Of a stretch of DNA of 24,555 nucleotides, positions 1 to 7,796 are shown piece by piece. The DNA comes from JBDHTS01 sp044220535. Lineage in GTDB: Bacteria; Pseudomonadota; Alphaproteobacteria; Micavibrionales; Micavibrionaceae. The notes under the pieces are model-generated. The model worked only from the letters and a program-made list of their open reading frames with translations. It ran no database searches and was not told the DNA's origin. The translations under genes and the position numbers were made by a program. The stretch lies in NCBI GenBank assembly GCA_044220535.1, contig JBGAQU010000036.1, positions 1 through 24,555 of the forward strand, written 5' to 3'. Positions within the stretch are counted from its first letter, which is position 1. Each line of letters begins with the position of its first letter.

Positions 1-1
1 C

Positions 2-118
2 TTTCCAACTCGTGAGGATTTAGACGCCTGGCTTAAATCTGAACCCTATGTCGTACAGGATGTATGGAGGGAAGTGACTGTCCTTCCATGCAAGGTTGGG
101 CCATCTTTTATTAAATAA
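2..118 (+). CDS. YciI-like protein, C-terminal end (partial)
   Basis: The window opens inside a reading frame that encodes 38 residues before TAA at 116-118. It contains the pattern F-P-[TS]-x-E-x-[LA]-x-A-W-L-x-x-[ED]-P-Y-V, followed by a valine-rich strand ending in V-x-P. This is the shape of the C-terminal helix and last strand of the YCII fold, a small ferredoxin-like domain. YciI family members are about 90-100 residues, so most of the gene lies to the left of the window. The function of these small proteins is generally unclear and I assign none. The identification rests on a short tail and could be wrong. Confidence 0.6.
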   Translation, partial: FPTREDLDAWLKSEPYVVQDVWREVTVLPCKVGPSFIK

Positions 119-587
119 ATCTTTTGTCCACAGAACCTAGGAAGGCCAGAGGGATAACATGCCCAACATAGCCTTCGGATTTCTGGCTAGCGATATAGGC
201 GAGGCAGGATTCGCGCTGCGCATCGAGAGAGTTGAAATCCTGATCCTATCTTCGGCCTTGGTAAGAGTTGTGCGGAAGCTGGCCCTCCTACGCATTTGGC
301 AAAAAAGAACCAAAGCTGCCGCGAGATGGGCCTGCCGACCCGACGGTTTCTCCGTGTCTCATCAATCTTAGGGGGCTTTGTCTCTAAGTATCTTAGTGTC
401 TTCGTTTCTCATCATCGGATAACAATCCGGCTATAAAAATAGAAGCAGATTTCGGGTTCAAAAGTCAAATTACTGACCTTATTTTCCGTAGCGAATGCGA
501 TAAGGTCCTGTATGAAATTTTAGATATTCAAGTCGCTGTAATCTGAAAGCAGGTTTCAAATTTCTGCGTCAATAAAACAAACCTCGC
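119..587. other. Gene-poor intergenic stretch
   Basis: Apart from the recombinase remnant I see no credible gene here. A plus-strand frame starting at 159 is the antisense shadow of that remnant. A frame open from about 400 to a TGA at 546 reads through about 48 codons but has no start codon and no recognisable product. The DNA is AT-richer than the genes to its right, which fits old mobile-element debris. Confidence 0.5.
165..245 (-). pseudogene. Remnant of a large serine recombinase (resolvase N-terminal domain)
   Basis: Read on the minus strand, 245 down to 165 encodes D-Q-D-F-N-S-L-D-A-Q-R-E-S-C followed by L-A-Y-I-A-S-Q-K-S-E-G. This is the highly characteristic block just after the catalytic-serine region in phage/transposon-type large serine recombinases. 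Upstream (about 246-275) the frame is interrupted by a stop, while a neighbouring frame still reads T-K-A-E-D, like a shifted copy of the usual Y-T-R-K-S-x-E-[DE]-G segment. Downstream the sequence stops resembling the family after about 27 residues. No complete domain or catalytic serine remains. I read it as a decayed fragment of a mobile element next to the YciI gene. Confidence 0.65.
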
Positions 588-601
588 TTGACGAAAATCA
601 A
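588..601. promoter_or_regulatory. FNR-type box upstream of ompW
   Basis: TTGACGAAAATCAA matches the FNR/DNR/FixK consensus TTGAT-N4-ATCAA with one mismatch (C for T in the left half). Its centre lies about 70 bases before the ompW start codon, so a class II start site (box at -41.5) would fall near 636 and leave a short leader. OmpW expression is known to be FNR-dependent in E. coli. Confidence 0.75.
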
Positions 602-664
602 GTCTTCGCGCGCCGTTTTGATCCACTCTCCGATTAAGAACGCAAACTGGTTCCGGAGAGTAAC

Positions 665-1315
665 ATGAAGAATTTCAAATCTGCCCTTGCCGCCGCCGTT
701 TCGATCCTCGCGCTTGTGCATCCGGCCTATGCCGCGCCGCAGACGTCCACCTGGAACGTCGACGGATCGGACTGGCTGTCGCCGAACCGTTTCGAACTGC
801 GCGCCCGCGCCCTCGGGGTCGTGCCGCAGGAGAATTCCAGCCTGAACGTGCCCGGCAAGCTGAAGGTCAGCAACACGATGACGCCGGAGCTGGACCTGAC
901 TTATTACTTCACCAACAATATCGCGGCGGAAGTGATCGCCGGGACGGCGCGGCACACGGTGCGGTACGGCGGATCGGTGGCGGCGCAGACCTGGATCCTG
1001 CCGCCGACCGTCACGGCGCAGTATCATTTCACGCCCGACCAGGCCTTCAGCCCCTATGTCGGCGCGGGCCTGAACTATTCGATTTTCTACGGCGAGAACA
1101 GCAAGGCCCTGCCGGACGTCGATGTCGGCAACCATATCGGCTATGCCTTCCAGGCCGGGGCGGATTACTGGATCGACGACCATTGGGGCCTCAACTTCGA
1201 CGTCAAGAAGATCTTCCTGAAGGACGTGGACGTGACCGCCGTCAACGGCGCGGTCCACGGCAAGCTGGACGTCGATCCCTGGCTGATCGGCGCGGGCGTC
1301 GCCTACCGCTTCTAA
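665..1315 (+). CDS. ompW: OmpW family outer-membrane beta-barrel protein
   Basis: This encodes a 216-residue protein with a signal peptide (K-rich start, Ala/Leu core, cleavage expected after A-Y-A near residue 23) and a mature part of about 190 residues, the usual size of the eight-stranded OmpW barrel. Family features are the N-terminal R-A-R-A-L-G-V-x-P segment, L-P-P-T-V-T-A-Q-Y-H-F in the middle, P-Y-V-G-A-G-L-N-Y, W-G-L-N-F-D-V-K-K-I-F-L, and a C-terminal Y-R-F with terminal Phe, the outer-membrane assembly signal. OmpW forms a narrow hydrophobic channel, and its natural substrate is unsettled. The ATG is preceded by GGAG at suitable spacing. The gene stands alone between an FNR-type box and a strong terminator, so it is probably induced at low oxygen. 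Confidence 0.9.
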   Translation: MKNFKSALAAAVSILALVHPAYAAPQTSTWNVDGSDWLSPNRFELRARALGVVPQENSSLNVPGKLKVSNTMTPELDLTYYFTNNIAAEVIAGTARHTVRYGGSVAAQTWILPPTVTAQYHFTPDQAFSPYVGAGLNYSIFYGENSKALPDVDVGNHIGYAFQAGADYWIDDHWGLNFDVKKIFLKDVDVTAVNGAVHGKLDVDPWLIGAGVAYRF

Positions 1316-1336
1316 GCGGCGTTGTTTAAAAAATAT

Positions 1337-1363
1337 AAAAGCCCGGGTTTGCCCGGGCTTTTT
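1337..1363. terminator. Bidirectional intrinsic terminator between ompW and hemN
   Basis: A perfect GC stem (GCCCGGG 1341-1347, CCCGGGC 1352-1358) with a four-base loop is flanked by AAAA on the left and TTTTT on the right. It therefore works as a terminator on both strands. It ends ompW transcription, and its right edge overlaps the hemN stop codon on the other strand. Confidence 0.93.
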
Positions 1364-2709
1364 CATACCGCCTGTGAATGCCGTTTTTGCGGGGGGCCCG
1401 GGGACGCGGCGCGGTCGAAAGCGTGGGCGGCCAGACGAGCTGCGTGCGGATGCAGGATTCGGACGACACCGTTCTCCAGCGCCACGAGGCCCGCCGCTAT
1501 CAAGGGCTCCAGCCGCGCCGCGTAAGGCGCGAAATAATCGCGGGGCATATCGTAACGCGCCCGCGCGGCGTCGAGATCTGCTTCCATGAAGCACATCAGC
1601 GCGCCGATCACCTCACCGTGAATCCGGTCGGCCGGGTCGATGACGAAGCCCTTGTTCACCGGCAGCCGCCTCTCCCCGACCGCCTGGGTGTACAGGCGCA
1701 GGTCGGCGATATTCTGACTGTATCCCTCCGCGAACCGGCCGATGGCGGACGCGCCGAAGCCGATCAGCGTCGTGGCGGTGTCAGTCGTATAACCCTGGAA
1801 ATTCCGGCGCAAAGTAAGCTCGCGCAAAGCGATCGCCATTGAATCGGACGGCAAAGCGAAATGGTCGATGCCGACGGGGACGTAACCGGCGTCTTTCAAC
1901 AGCCCGCTCCCCGCTTCGTACAGATCGTAACGCAGCGCGGGACCGGGTAAATCGTCCATCAAATCCATGTGTTTTTTCATCCAAGGCACATGGGCGTAGC
2001 CGAAAAAGGAAACGCGGTCCGGCTTCATGGTCAGCGCGATCTCAATCGTCCTGGCGATGCTTTGCACCGACTGGCCGGGCAGGCCGTACATCAGGTCGAA
2101 ATTGATGCCGTGGATGCCATAGGCGCGGCACAGCCGCGCGGCCTCCCAGCTTTGCGAAGGCGTTTGCGGGCGATTGACCCGGCGCAGAATGGCTTCGTCG
2201 AAATCCTGCACGCCCAGGCTGATCCGCGTCACGCCGTTCGCGGCGAAGGCGGCGATCCGCGCCTCGCTCATCTGTCGCGGATCCGCCTCGACGGCGATTT
2301 CCGCGCCGGGCGGCATCTCGAAACGCCCCCGGATGTCGTTCATAAGGCGCGCGAACGCCGGGGGCCGCAGCAGGGTCGGCGAGCCGCCGCCGAAATGCAG
2401 GTGCGAAACGCGCCGGGACTTCAGAAAATCCGCGACCATGCCGATCTCGCGCCCCAGCGTATCCACATAGGATTCGACGCGGCCATAATCGTTGGCGATA
2501 TGGGTGTTGCAGCCGCAGTAATAGCAAAGCCGCGAACAGAACGGGATATGGACGTAGAGCGACAAAGGCCCGTCACCGGCGGCAGACAGCCAGCCGCGAC
2601 AGGCGCTTTCGGGAAAGCCGGGCTGGAAGGACGGCGCCGCCGGATAGCTGGTGTAGCGCGGCACGGCGGCGTCGAGTTTCAGGATTTGTTCTTTCATGTT
2701 CATTGTCAC
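1363..2709 (-). CDS. hemN: Oxygen-independent coproporphyrinogen III oxidase
   Basis: This radical-SAM enzyme converts coproporphyrinogen III to protoporphyrinogen IX without O2, for haem synthesis in the cytoplasm. The 448-residue frame has the usual HemN length. It shows the N-terminal P-R-Y-T-S-Y-P segment and the cluster motif H-I-P-F-C-x3-C-x2-C-x-C (Cys 58, 62, 65, 67, counted from the GTG), which binds the 4Fe-4S cluster. F-G-G-G-S-P-T, the SAM-binding loop, and a V-Q-D-F-D/N-R-P-Q-T segment typical of HemN follow. The GTG at 2709 overlaps the ldh stop by four bases. ATGs at 2703 and 2697 are equally plausible starts. It is the last gene of the ubiM-ldh-hemN operon. Oxygen-independent haem synthesis fits the adjacent haem-rich cytochrome bd genes. 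Confidence 0.93.
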   Translation of the reverse strand: MTMNMKEQILKLDAAVPRYTSYPAAPSFQPGFPESACRGWLSAAGDGPLSLYVHIPFCSRLCYYCGCNTHIANDYGRVESYVDTLGREIGMVADFLKSRRVSHLHFGGGSPTLLRPPAFARLMNDIRGRFEMPPGAEIAVEADPRQMSEARIAAFAANGVTRISLGVQDFDEAILRRVNRPQTPSQSWEAARLCRAYGIHGINFDLMYGLPGQSVQSIARTIEIALTMKPDRVSFFGYAHVPWMKKHMDLMDDLPGPALRYDLYEAGSGLLKDAGYVPVGIDHFALPSDSMAIALRELTLRRNFQGYTTDTATTLIGFGASAIGRFAEGYSQNIADLRLYTQAVGERRLPVNKGFVIDPADRIHGEVIGALMCFMEADLDAARARYDMPRDYFAPYAARLEPLIAAGLVALENGVVRILHPHAARLAAHAFDRAASPGPPQKRHSQAV

Positions 2710-3644
2710 GCGCCTGTCAGGGAGTCCATGGCCCGGCGCAGGATCTCCGCGCTGCGGCGCAAACCCACCTCCTCCGCCTCTGACAGCCGTGGATAAAGGA
2801 TGCGCTCGATCCCCCGCGCCGAGATGACGCGCGGGAGAGACAGAGACAGGCCTTCCATCACCCCCGTCGTCGGGGCCGAACAGGTCAGGACGGCATGCTC
2901 ATCCTCGATAATCGCCCGGGCCAGCCGCGCCATGCCCGCGCCGATGCCGTACCAGGTCGCGCCCTTGCCCTCGATGATGCGGTACGCGGCCTTGCGCACC
3001 GCGTCGTCGATCGTTGCCTTTATATCGGCGGTGAGAGGTCTTCCCGCTTGCAGGCCGAATTCATGGACGTCCAGGTTGCTGACATTCGCGCCCGACCAGT
3101 GCAGCACCTCGGAATCGCCGTGCTCGCCCAGCACATGGGCGTGCACGGAATGGGACGATACGCCCAGATGCTGCGCCAGCAGCGTGCGGAAACGCGCCGT
3201 GTCGAGGATGGTGCCGGACCCGATGACCTTGCCCGGCGCGTGCCCGGCTTCCGCCGCGAAACGCGCCGCCATGCCCGTCATGATGTCGACCGGGTTGCTG
3301 GCGATCAGGAGAAGGGCGTCCGGGGCGGCTTTCAAAATGGCGGGAATGACCGCGCCGAAAATATCCGCGTTGCGCTTCAGCAGATCCAGCCGCGTCTCGC
3401 CGGGCTTCGAGCTGACCCCCGCCGCGATCATGACGATGCCCGCACCTGCCAGCCGGCTGTAATCGCCCGACAGGACCGGCATCGGCTTGGCGAAAGGCGT
3501 GGCGTGCAGGATATCCTCCGCCTGCGCCCGCGCCAGGGCAGCGTTGCTGTCGACCAGCATCAGCTCCGTCCCCACGCCGCCCATCACGCAGGCGTATGCG
3601 CTGGCCGATCCGACATGGCCGCAGCCGACGATTCCTATTTTCAT
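2706..3644 (-). CDS. NAD-dependent lactate/malate dehydrogenase family protein, most like L-lactate dehydrogenase
   Basis: This 312-residue two-domain dehydrogenase has a Rossmann G-C-G-H-V-G-S loop at residues 7-13 and an Asp at the end of beta-2 (V-D-S) for NAD. The catalytic Arg lies in P-G-E-T-R-L-D-L-L (R85), the substrate-binding Arg in I-L-D-T-A-R-F-R, and the catalytic His in G-E-H-G-D-S. T-R-L-D-L and the L-D-x-A-R-F-R block are typical of L-lactate dehydrogenases rather than malate dehydrogenases. However, the specificity-loop position that is Gln in LDH and Arg in MDH is Ser here (S79), so the 2-oxoacid substrate is uncertain. The ATG overlaps the ubiM stop (ATGA) and the TGA overlaps the hemN GTG, so all three genes should be translated from one message. 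A role in reoxidising NADH at low oxygen is inferred from context. Confidence 0.85.
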   Translation of the reverse strand: MKIGIVGCGHVGSASAYACVMGGVGTELMLVDSNAALARAQAEDILHATPFAKPMPVLSGDYSRLAGAGIVMIAAGVSSKPGETRLDLLKRNADIFGAVIPAILKAAPDALLLIASNPVDIMTGMAARFAAEAGHAPGKVIGSGTILDTARFRTLLAQHLGVSSHSVHAHVLGEHGDSEVLHWSGANVSNLDVHEFGLQAGRPLTADIKATIDDAVRKAAYRIIEGKGATWYGIGAGMARLARAIIEDEHAVLTCSAPTTGVMEGLSLSLPRVISARGIERILYPRLSEAEEVGLRRSAEILRRAMDSLTGA

Positions 3645-4834
3645 GATATGGCCCTTCTGTCCGTCAAACCGCGCAGGATGGCGCGCCTGGCGGGGGGAAT
3701 ATGATTACCGGCGCGCAACAGCGCCTGCCGCGCCAGCCGGGAGATGGGACCGGTCCTGGTATAAAGCCGCACCAGCGCGTTGGTGGCATGGTACAGCGGC
3801 AGCGTCGCGCGGCGGTGCACGACCTCGTACCGTTCCAGGATGCGCCGGTCGGCGATATCCCATCCCCTCGCCGTTCCGTCCGCGACCAGGGCGCTTAAGG
3901 TATCCGCGCCGCGCAGGCCGAGATTGAAGCCGTGCGCGGTGACGGGATGCATGCCGACGGCGGCGTCGCCGGCCAGGGTGAACCGGTTTGCCTGGAACTT
4001 TCGGGCATAGACGGCGACCAGCGGATAGGCGAAGCGCGGCGAATCGAGGCGCAAGGCCCCGCAATACCGCCCCAGGTCGCGTGAAAGATCGGCGGCGAAG
4101 TCTTCCACGTTCATCGCCATGACGACGGCGGCCTTGCTTTCCGGCAAGGTCAGCACCACCGAACACGCGCCGTCCCGAAGCGGCAGGACCGCCAGCGTCC
4201 TGTCATAGCCGAAGCATTCATAGGCGGTAAGACGCAAATCCTTTTTATGCGTCATGCGGCAGACGATGCAGACGCGCCTGAAATCCAAGCGGTCGTCGCC
4301 GACACCCATGAAACCGCGCATGGCCGAAAATCGGCTGTCGGCGGCGACCAGCAGGCGGGCGGCGAGGTTTTCGCCGTTTTCCAGACTCAATCTGGCAAAA
4401 TTCCCGTTCGTCTCCGCGCCGCTGATTTCGGAATTGCATATCAAGGATATGTTCGGCATGGCCGCCGCGGCTTCGTAAAGAGCGCGGCGTATGACGTTAT
4501 TAGCGACCATGTGTCCAAGATGGCCTTCACCAGCTTCGCGGGCGGAAAAATTCATTGAATAAAGCGATTCCCCGTCGATCACTTTCGCGTCGCGGATCAA
4601 TGAGATTTCATGCGCATGCATATTCTCGACCGCGCCGCACCGCTCCAATACCGCCCAGGACGCATGGGTCAGGGCGATCTCGCGTCCGTCATAAGCGGGA
4701 TTTTCCAGAGTTTCCCGTGCCTGCCGGTCGACCACGGCAACCGACAATCCTTGCCGCGCCAACAGCACCGAGAGCGCCAAACCCACCGGGCCGCCCCCGA
4801 CGATTGCTATATCAAAACCGGAATGCCTTCTCAT
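3641..4834 (-). CDS. ubiM: FAD-dependent ubiquinone-biosynthesis hydroxylase, UbiM type
   Basis: This 397-residue UbiH/Coq6-family flavin monooxygenase hydroxylates the ring during ubiquinone synthesis. It shows the FAD dinucleotide loop G-G-G-P-V-G at residues 13-18, D-G-R-E-I-A-L-T-H near residue 50, and the second FAD motif G-D-A-A-V-G-M-H-P-V-T-A-H-G-F-N-L-G-L around residue 285-305. M-H-P-V-T-A-H-G-F-N and the late T-N-A-L-V-R-L-Y-T segment are, from memory, features of the UbiM subgroup rather than UbiH, UbiF or UbiL. It is the first gene of the ubiM-ldh-hemN operon and is divergent from cydA, with a shared 111-base intergenic region. Ubiquinol is the electron donor for cytochrome bd, which explains the pairing. 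No strong ribosome-binding site precedes the ATG. Confidence 0.82.
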   Translation of the reverse strand: MRRHSGFDIAIVGGGPVGLALSVLLARQGLSVAVVDRQARETLENPAYDGREIALTHASWAVLERCGAVENMHAHEISLIRDAKVIDGESLYSMNFSAREAGEGHLGHMVANNVIRRALYEAAAAMPNISLICNSEISGAETNGNFARLSLENGENLAARLLVAADSRFSAMRGFMGVGDDRLDFRRVCIVCRMTHKKDLRLTAYECFGYDRTLAVLPLRDGACSVVLTLPESKAAVVMAMNVEDFAADLSRDLGRYCGALRLDSPRFAYPLVAVYARKFQANRFTLAGDAAVGMHPVTAHGFNLGLRGADTLSALVADGTARGWDIADRRILERYEVVHRRATLPLYHATNALVRLYTRTGPISRLARQALLRAGNHIPPARRAILRGLTDRRAIS

Positions 4835-4869
4835 ATTACAAACTTATTCACGCGCGAATTTTCCATGCT

Positions 4870-4883
4870 TTGATATTTATCAA
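4870..4883. promoter_or_regulatory. FNR-type box between ubiM and cydA
   Basis: TTGATATTTATCAA is a perfect match to TTGAT-N4-ATCAA and is itself palindromic. Its centre is about 70 bases before the cydA ATG. TATCAT at 4905-4910 sits where a -10 element would be if the box is centred at -41.5. It is the only such box in the divergent intergenic region, so it could also affect ubiM-ldh-hemN, whose start codon is about 42 bases away. Confidence 0.85.
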
Positions 4884-4945
4884 GAAAGTTGGCGGAAAAT
4901 TTTATATCATCGGGCCCAAGTCAATAGTAACCTGCGAGAGTTCCC

Positions 4946-6505
4946 ATGATCGACGAACTTCTGGTCAATATGTCCCGGTGGCAATTCGCCCTCACCGCCA
5001 TGTACCATTTCCTTTTCGTGCCTTTGACGCTGGGGCTGAGTTGGCTCCTGGTCATCATGGAATCGGTCTTCGTCATGACGGGTAAGGAAATCTACCGCGA
5101 CATGACGAAATTCTGGGGCAAGCTGTTCGGCATCAATTTCGCCCTCGGCGTTACCACCGGCCTGACCATGGAATTCCAGTTCGGCACCAACTGGGCCTAT
5201 TACTCGCATTATGTCGGCGACATTTTCGGCGCGCCGCTCGCCATCGAAGGGCTGATGGCTTTCTTCCTCGAATCGACCTTCGTCGGCCTGTTCTTCCTCG
5301 GCTGGGACAGGTTGAACAAGGTGCAGCATCTGGGATGCACCTTCCTCGTGGCGCTCGGCTCCAACCTGTCGGCGCTGTGGATTCTGATCGCCAACGGCTG
5401 GATGCAGAACCCGGTCGGCGCGGCCTTCTCCCCCGACACGATGCGGATGGAAATGGTGAATTTCGCCGACGTATTGTTGAACCCTGTCGCGCAGGCGAAA
5501 TTTATCCATACCGTCTCGGCGGGTTACACCACCGCCTGCATGTTCGTACTGGGGATCAGCAGCTGGTACATCCTGAAAGGCCGCGACCTGGCCTTTGCCA
5601 AGAGGTCCTTCGCGGTGGCGTGCGGCTTCGGCCTTGCCTCCGTCCTCTGCGTCCTGGTGCTGGGCGATGAAAGCGGTTATTCCGTCGGCAAGGCGCAGCA
5701 GACCAAGCTCGCGGTGATCGAGGCGGAATATGAAACCCTGCCCGCGCCCGCCGCCTTCACGGCCATCGGCGTCCCGAACGACCAGACCTTGAGCGTCGAC
5801 CACGCGGTGAAAATCCCGTGGCTGCTCGGCCTGATCGCCACGCGTTCCACCGACACGAAAGTCATGGGTATCAAGGACATCATTACCGATAACGAGCGGC
5901 GCATCCGCAACGGCGTCGTCGCCTACGGCTATCTCGAAAAACTGCGCGGCGGCGACAAGTCGCAGGACACGCGCGACGCCTTCGACAAGGTGAAGGGCGA
6001 TCTCGGCTACGGCCTGCTGCTGAAACGCTATGTCGAGAACCCGGCGATGGCCACGGACGCGCAGATCGAGCAGGCGGCGCGGGCGGCGATTCCCGCCGTC
6101 GCGCCCATGTTCTGGAGCTTCCGCGTCATGGTCGGCCTTGGATTTTATATGCTGGGCCTGATGATCCTCGCCTTCTGGTTCAACGCGCGGCGCGTGATCG
6201 AGCAAAAACGCTGGCTTCTGAAACTGTTCGTTATCAGCATACCCGTGCCGTGGATCGCGGCGGAGATCGGCTGGTTCGTGGCGGAATTCGGCCGCCAGCC
6301 CTGGTCGATCAACAACGTGCTGCCGACCTTCCTGGCGGTGTCGGACCTGAGCCACGCGGATCTCATATTCAGCATGCTGTCCTTCTTCACCCTCTACGGC
6401 GTGCTGCTGGCGGCGGAAATGTACCTGATGGTGAAATTCGCGCGGCGCGGCCCCAGTTCGCTGCATCTCGGCCGCTATCATCATGAAGCCGGACAAGGAG
6501 TGTAA
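4946..6505 (+). CDS. cydA: Cytochrome bd ubiquinol oxidase subunit I
   Basis: This is the catalytic subunit of the inner-membrane quinol oxidase that reduces O2 to water with high affinity. At 519 residues it aligns almost throughout with E. coli CydA: the N-terminal S-R-x-Q-F-A-L-T-A-M-Y-H-F (haem-ligand His 21), G-I-N-F-A-L-G-V-T-T-G-L-T-M-E-F-Q-F-G-T-N-W, K-F-I-H-T-V (haem-ligand His), the G-R-Q-P-W signature in the C-terminal third, and R-G-P-S-S-L-x-x-G-R-Y-H near the end. The long hydrophilic Q-loop after G-D-E-S-G-Y marks the long-loop subfamily as in E. coli. It is the first gene of cydABXDC and lies downstream of a perfect FNR-type box, so it is very likely induced when oxygen is low. 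Confidence 0.97.
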   Translation: MIDELLVNMSRWQFALTAMYHFLFVPLTLGLSWLLVIMESVFVMTGKEIYRDMTKFWGKLFGINFALGVTTGLTMEFQFGTNWAYYSHYVGDIFGAPLAIEGLMAFFLESTFVGLFFLGWDRLNKVQHLGCTFLVALGSNLSALWILIANGWMQNPVGAAFSPDTMRMEMVNFADVLLNPVAQAKFIHTVSAGYTTACMFVLGISSWYILKGRDLAFAKRSFAVACGFGLASVLCVLVLGDESGYSVGKAQQTKLAVIEAEYETLPAPAAFTAIGVPNDQTLSVDHAVKIPWLLGLIATRSTDTKVMGIKDIITDNERRIRNGVVAYGYLEKLRGGDKSQDTRDAFDKVKGDLGYGLLLKRYVENPAMATDAQIEQAARAAIPAVAPMFWSFRVMVGLGFYMLGLMILAFWFNARRVIEQKRWLLKLFVISIPVPWIAAEIGWFVAEFGRQPWSINNVLPTFLAVSDLSHADLIFSMLSFFTLYGVLLAAEMYLMVKFARRGPSSLHLGRYHHEAGQGV

Positions 6506-6506
6506 A

Positions 6507-7661
6507 ATGATCTTCGATTATGAAACCCTGAGACTCATCTGGTGGCTGCTCATCGGCATATTGCTGATCGGCTTCGCGATCCTCGACGGCCACGACCTCG
6601 GCGTCAACAGCCTGCTGCCCTTCCTCGGCAAGTCCGACACGGAGCGGCGGCAGATCATCAACGCGGTCGGCCCGCACTGGGACGGCAACCAGGTCTGGCT
6701 GATCACGGCGGGCGGTGCCATCTTCGCCGCCTGGCCGTTCGTCTACGCCGCGGCGTTCTCCGGCCTGTACATGGGGCTGCTGCTGGTGCTGTTCGCGCTG
6801 TTCTTCCGTCCGGTCGGCTTCGATTACCGCAGCAAGATCGAGGATAAACGCTGGCGGTCCGCCTGGGACTGGGCGATTTTCGCCTCCGGCTTCGTGCCCA
6901 GCCTCGTCTTCGGCGTCGCCTTCGGCAACCTGCTCCAGGGCCTGCCCTTCCATATCGACAATATGTTCATGCCACATTATGAGAAGCATTTCATCTTCGC
7001 GCTGCTCGAACTGCTGAACCCCTTCGCCCTGCTCTGCGGCGTCCTGAGCTTTGCCATGCTGACGGCGCAGGGCGCCTTATGGCTGCAACTGCGCACCGAC
7101 GGGCCGGTGGCCGAGCGGGCGCGGGCGGTGGTGAAAATCTTCGCGCCGCTGACCCTTATCCTGTTCGCGCTGGGCGGCGCATGGATCGCCTATGGCATCG
7201 ACGGTTTTCGCGTCGTCGGGACGCTGGCGCACGGCGAGGCCTCCAATCCGCTGGGCAAGACGGTCGAGATGACGCGTGGCGCATGGCTCGACATTTACAA
7301 GACCTTCCCGCCGGCCCTGGCCGGCCCGGTCCTCGGCCTTGCCGGCGCGGCGCTCGCCTTCGCTCTGTCGGGCGCGCGGCGGCCAGCCCTGGCCTTCATC
7401 TGCAACTCGCTGGCCATCGCGGGCGTGATCGGCACGGCGGGCCTGTCGATGTTCCCGTTCGTCATGCCGTCCTATACCAACCCTGCATCCAGCCTGACGT
7501 TGTGGGACGCGACCTCCAGCCAAACGACGCTGATGCTGATGTTCTGGGCGGTGGCGATGTTCCTGCCTTTCGTCCTCGGCTATACCATATGGGCCTATGT
7601 CCGCATGTGGGGACGCGTAACGGCAGACGGCATCGCGCGCCAGAGCCATTCGGTTTATTGA
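6507..7661 (+). CDS. cydB: Cytochrome bd ubiquinol oxidase subunit II
   Basis: This 384-residue multi-spanning membrane protein pairs with CydA. It carries the family blocks I-W-W-L-L-I-G-x-L-L-I-G-F-A near the start, P-H-W-D-G-N-Q-V-W-L-I-T-A-G-G-A, F-A-A-W-P-x-V-Y-A-A-A-F-S-G, and F-F-R-P-V-G-F-D-Y-R-S-K-I-E. The start is set at ATG 6507 because AAGGAG (6495-6500) lies six bases before it and E. coli CydB begins at the same point. An in-frame ATG at 6483 would run back into cydA. One base separates it from the cydA stop, so the two subunits are translationally coupled. Confidence 0.97.
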   Translation: MIFDYETLRLIWWLLIGILLIGFAILDGHDLGVNSLLPFLGKSDTERRQIINAVGPHWDGNQVWLITAGGAIFAAWPFVYAAAFSGLYMGLLLVLFALFFRPVGFDYRSKIEDKRWRSAWDWAIFASGFVPSLVFGVAFGNLLQGLPFHIDNMFMPHYEKHFIFALLELLNPFALLCGVLSFAMLTAQGALWLQLRTDGPVAERARAVVKIFAPLTLILFALGGAWIAYGIDGFRVVGTLAHGEASNPLGKTVEMTRGAWLDIYKTFPPALAGPVLGLAGAALAFALSGARRPALAFICNSLAIAGVIGTAGLSMFPFVMPSYTNPASSLTLWDATSSQTTLMLMFWAVAMFLPFVLGYTIWAYVRMWGRVTADGIARQSHSVY

Positions 7662-7673
7662 GGAGAGAAAGCA

Positions 7674-7796
7674 ATGTGGTATTTCACCTGGATCCTCGGG
7701 GTTTTCGCGGCGCTCGCCGCCGGGATCATCAACGTGATGTGGTATGAGGCGCAGGATGCCTACAAGCCCGATGGCGAACGGGATAACGCCGGATAA
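7674..7796 (+). CDS. cydX: CydX-type small subunit of cytochrome bd
   Basis: This is a 40-residue single-pass membrane protein that starts M-W-Y-F-T-W-I-L-G, the conserved opening of CydX/CbdX. A hydrophobic helix (about residues 6-22) and a charged C-terminal tail with Y-E-A-Q-D follow. CydX stabilises the haem site of the CydAB complex. The ATG has a good GAGGAG ribosome-binding site a few bases upstream and begins 12 bases after the cydB stop. Its 3' end overlaps the start region of cydD. It is easily missed because of its length. Confidence 0.93.
   Translation: MWYFTWILGVFAALAAGIINVMWYEAQDAYKPDGERDNAG

Noticed and set aside
159..371. A plus-strand frame of 70 codons with an ATG
   Set aside because: It is antisense to the recombinase remnant, has no ribosome-binding site and no recognisable features.
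400..546. An open stretch reading K-I-E-A-D-F-G-F-K-S-Q-I-T-D-L-I-F, possibly a gene fragment
   Set aside because: It has no start codon, is under 50 codons in AT-rich DNA, and I cannot match it to any family. Chance is a sufficient explanation.
4907..6496. A 529-codon minus-strand frame antisense to cydA
   Set aside because: It has low-complexity, charged His/Glu/Arg-rich translation typical of the shadow of a GC-rich gene, and cydA on the other strand is certain.
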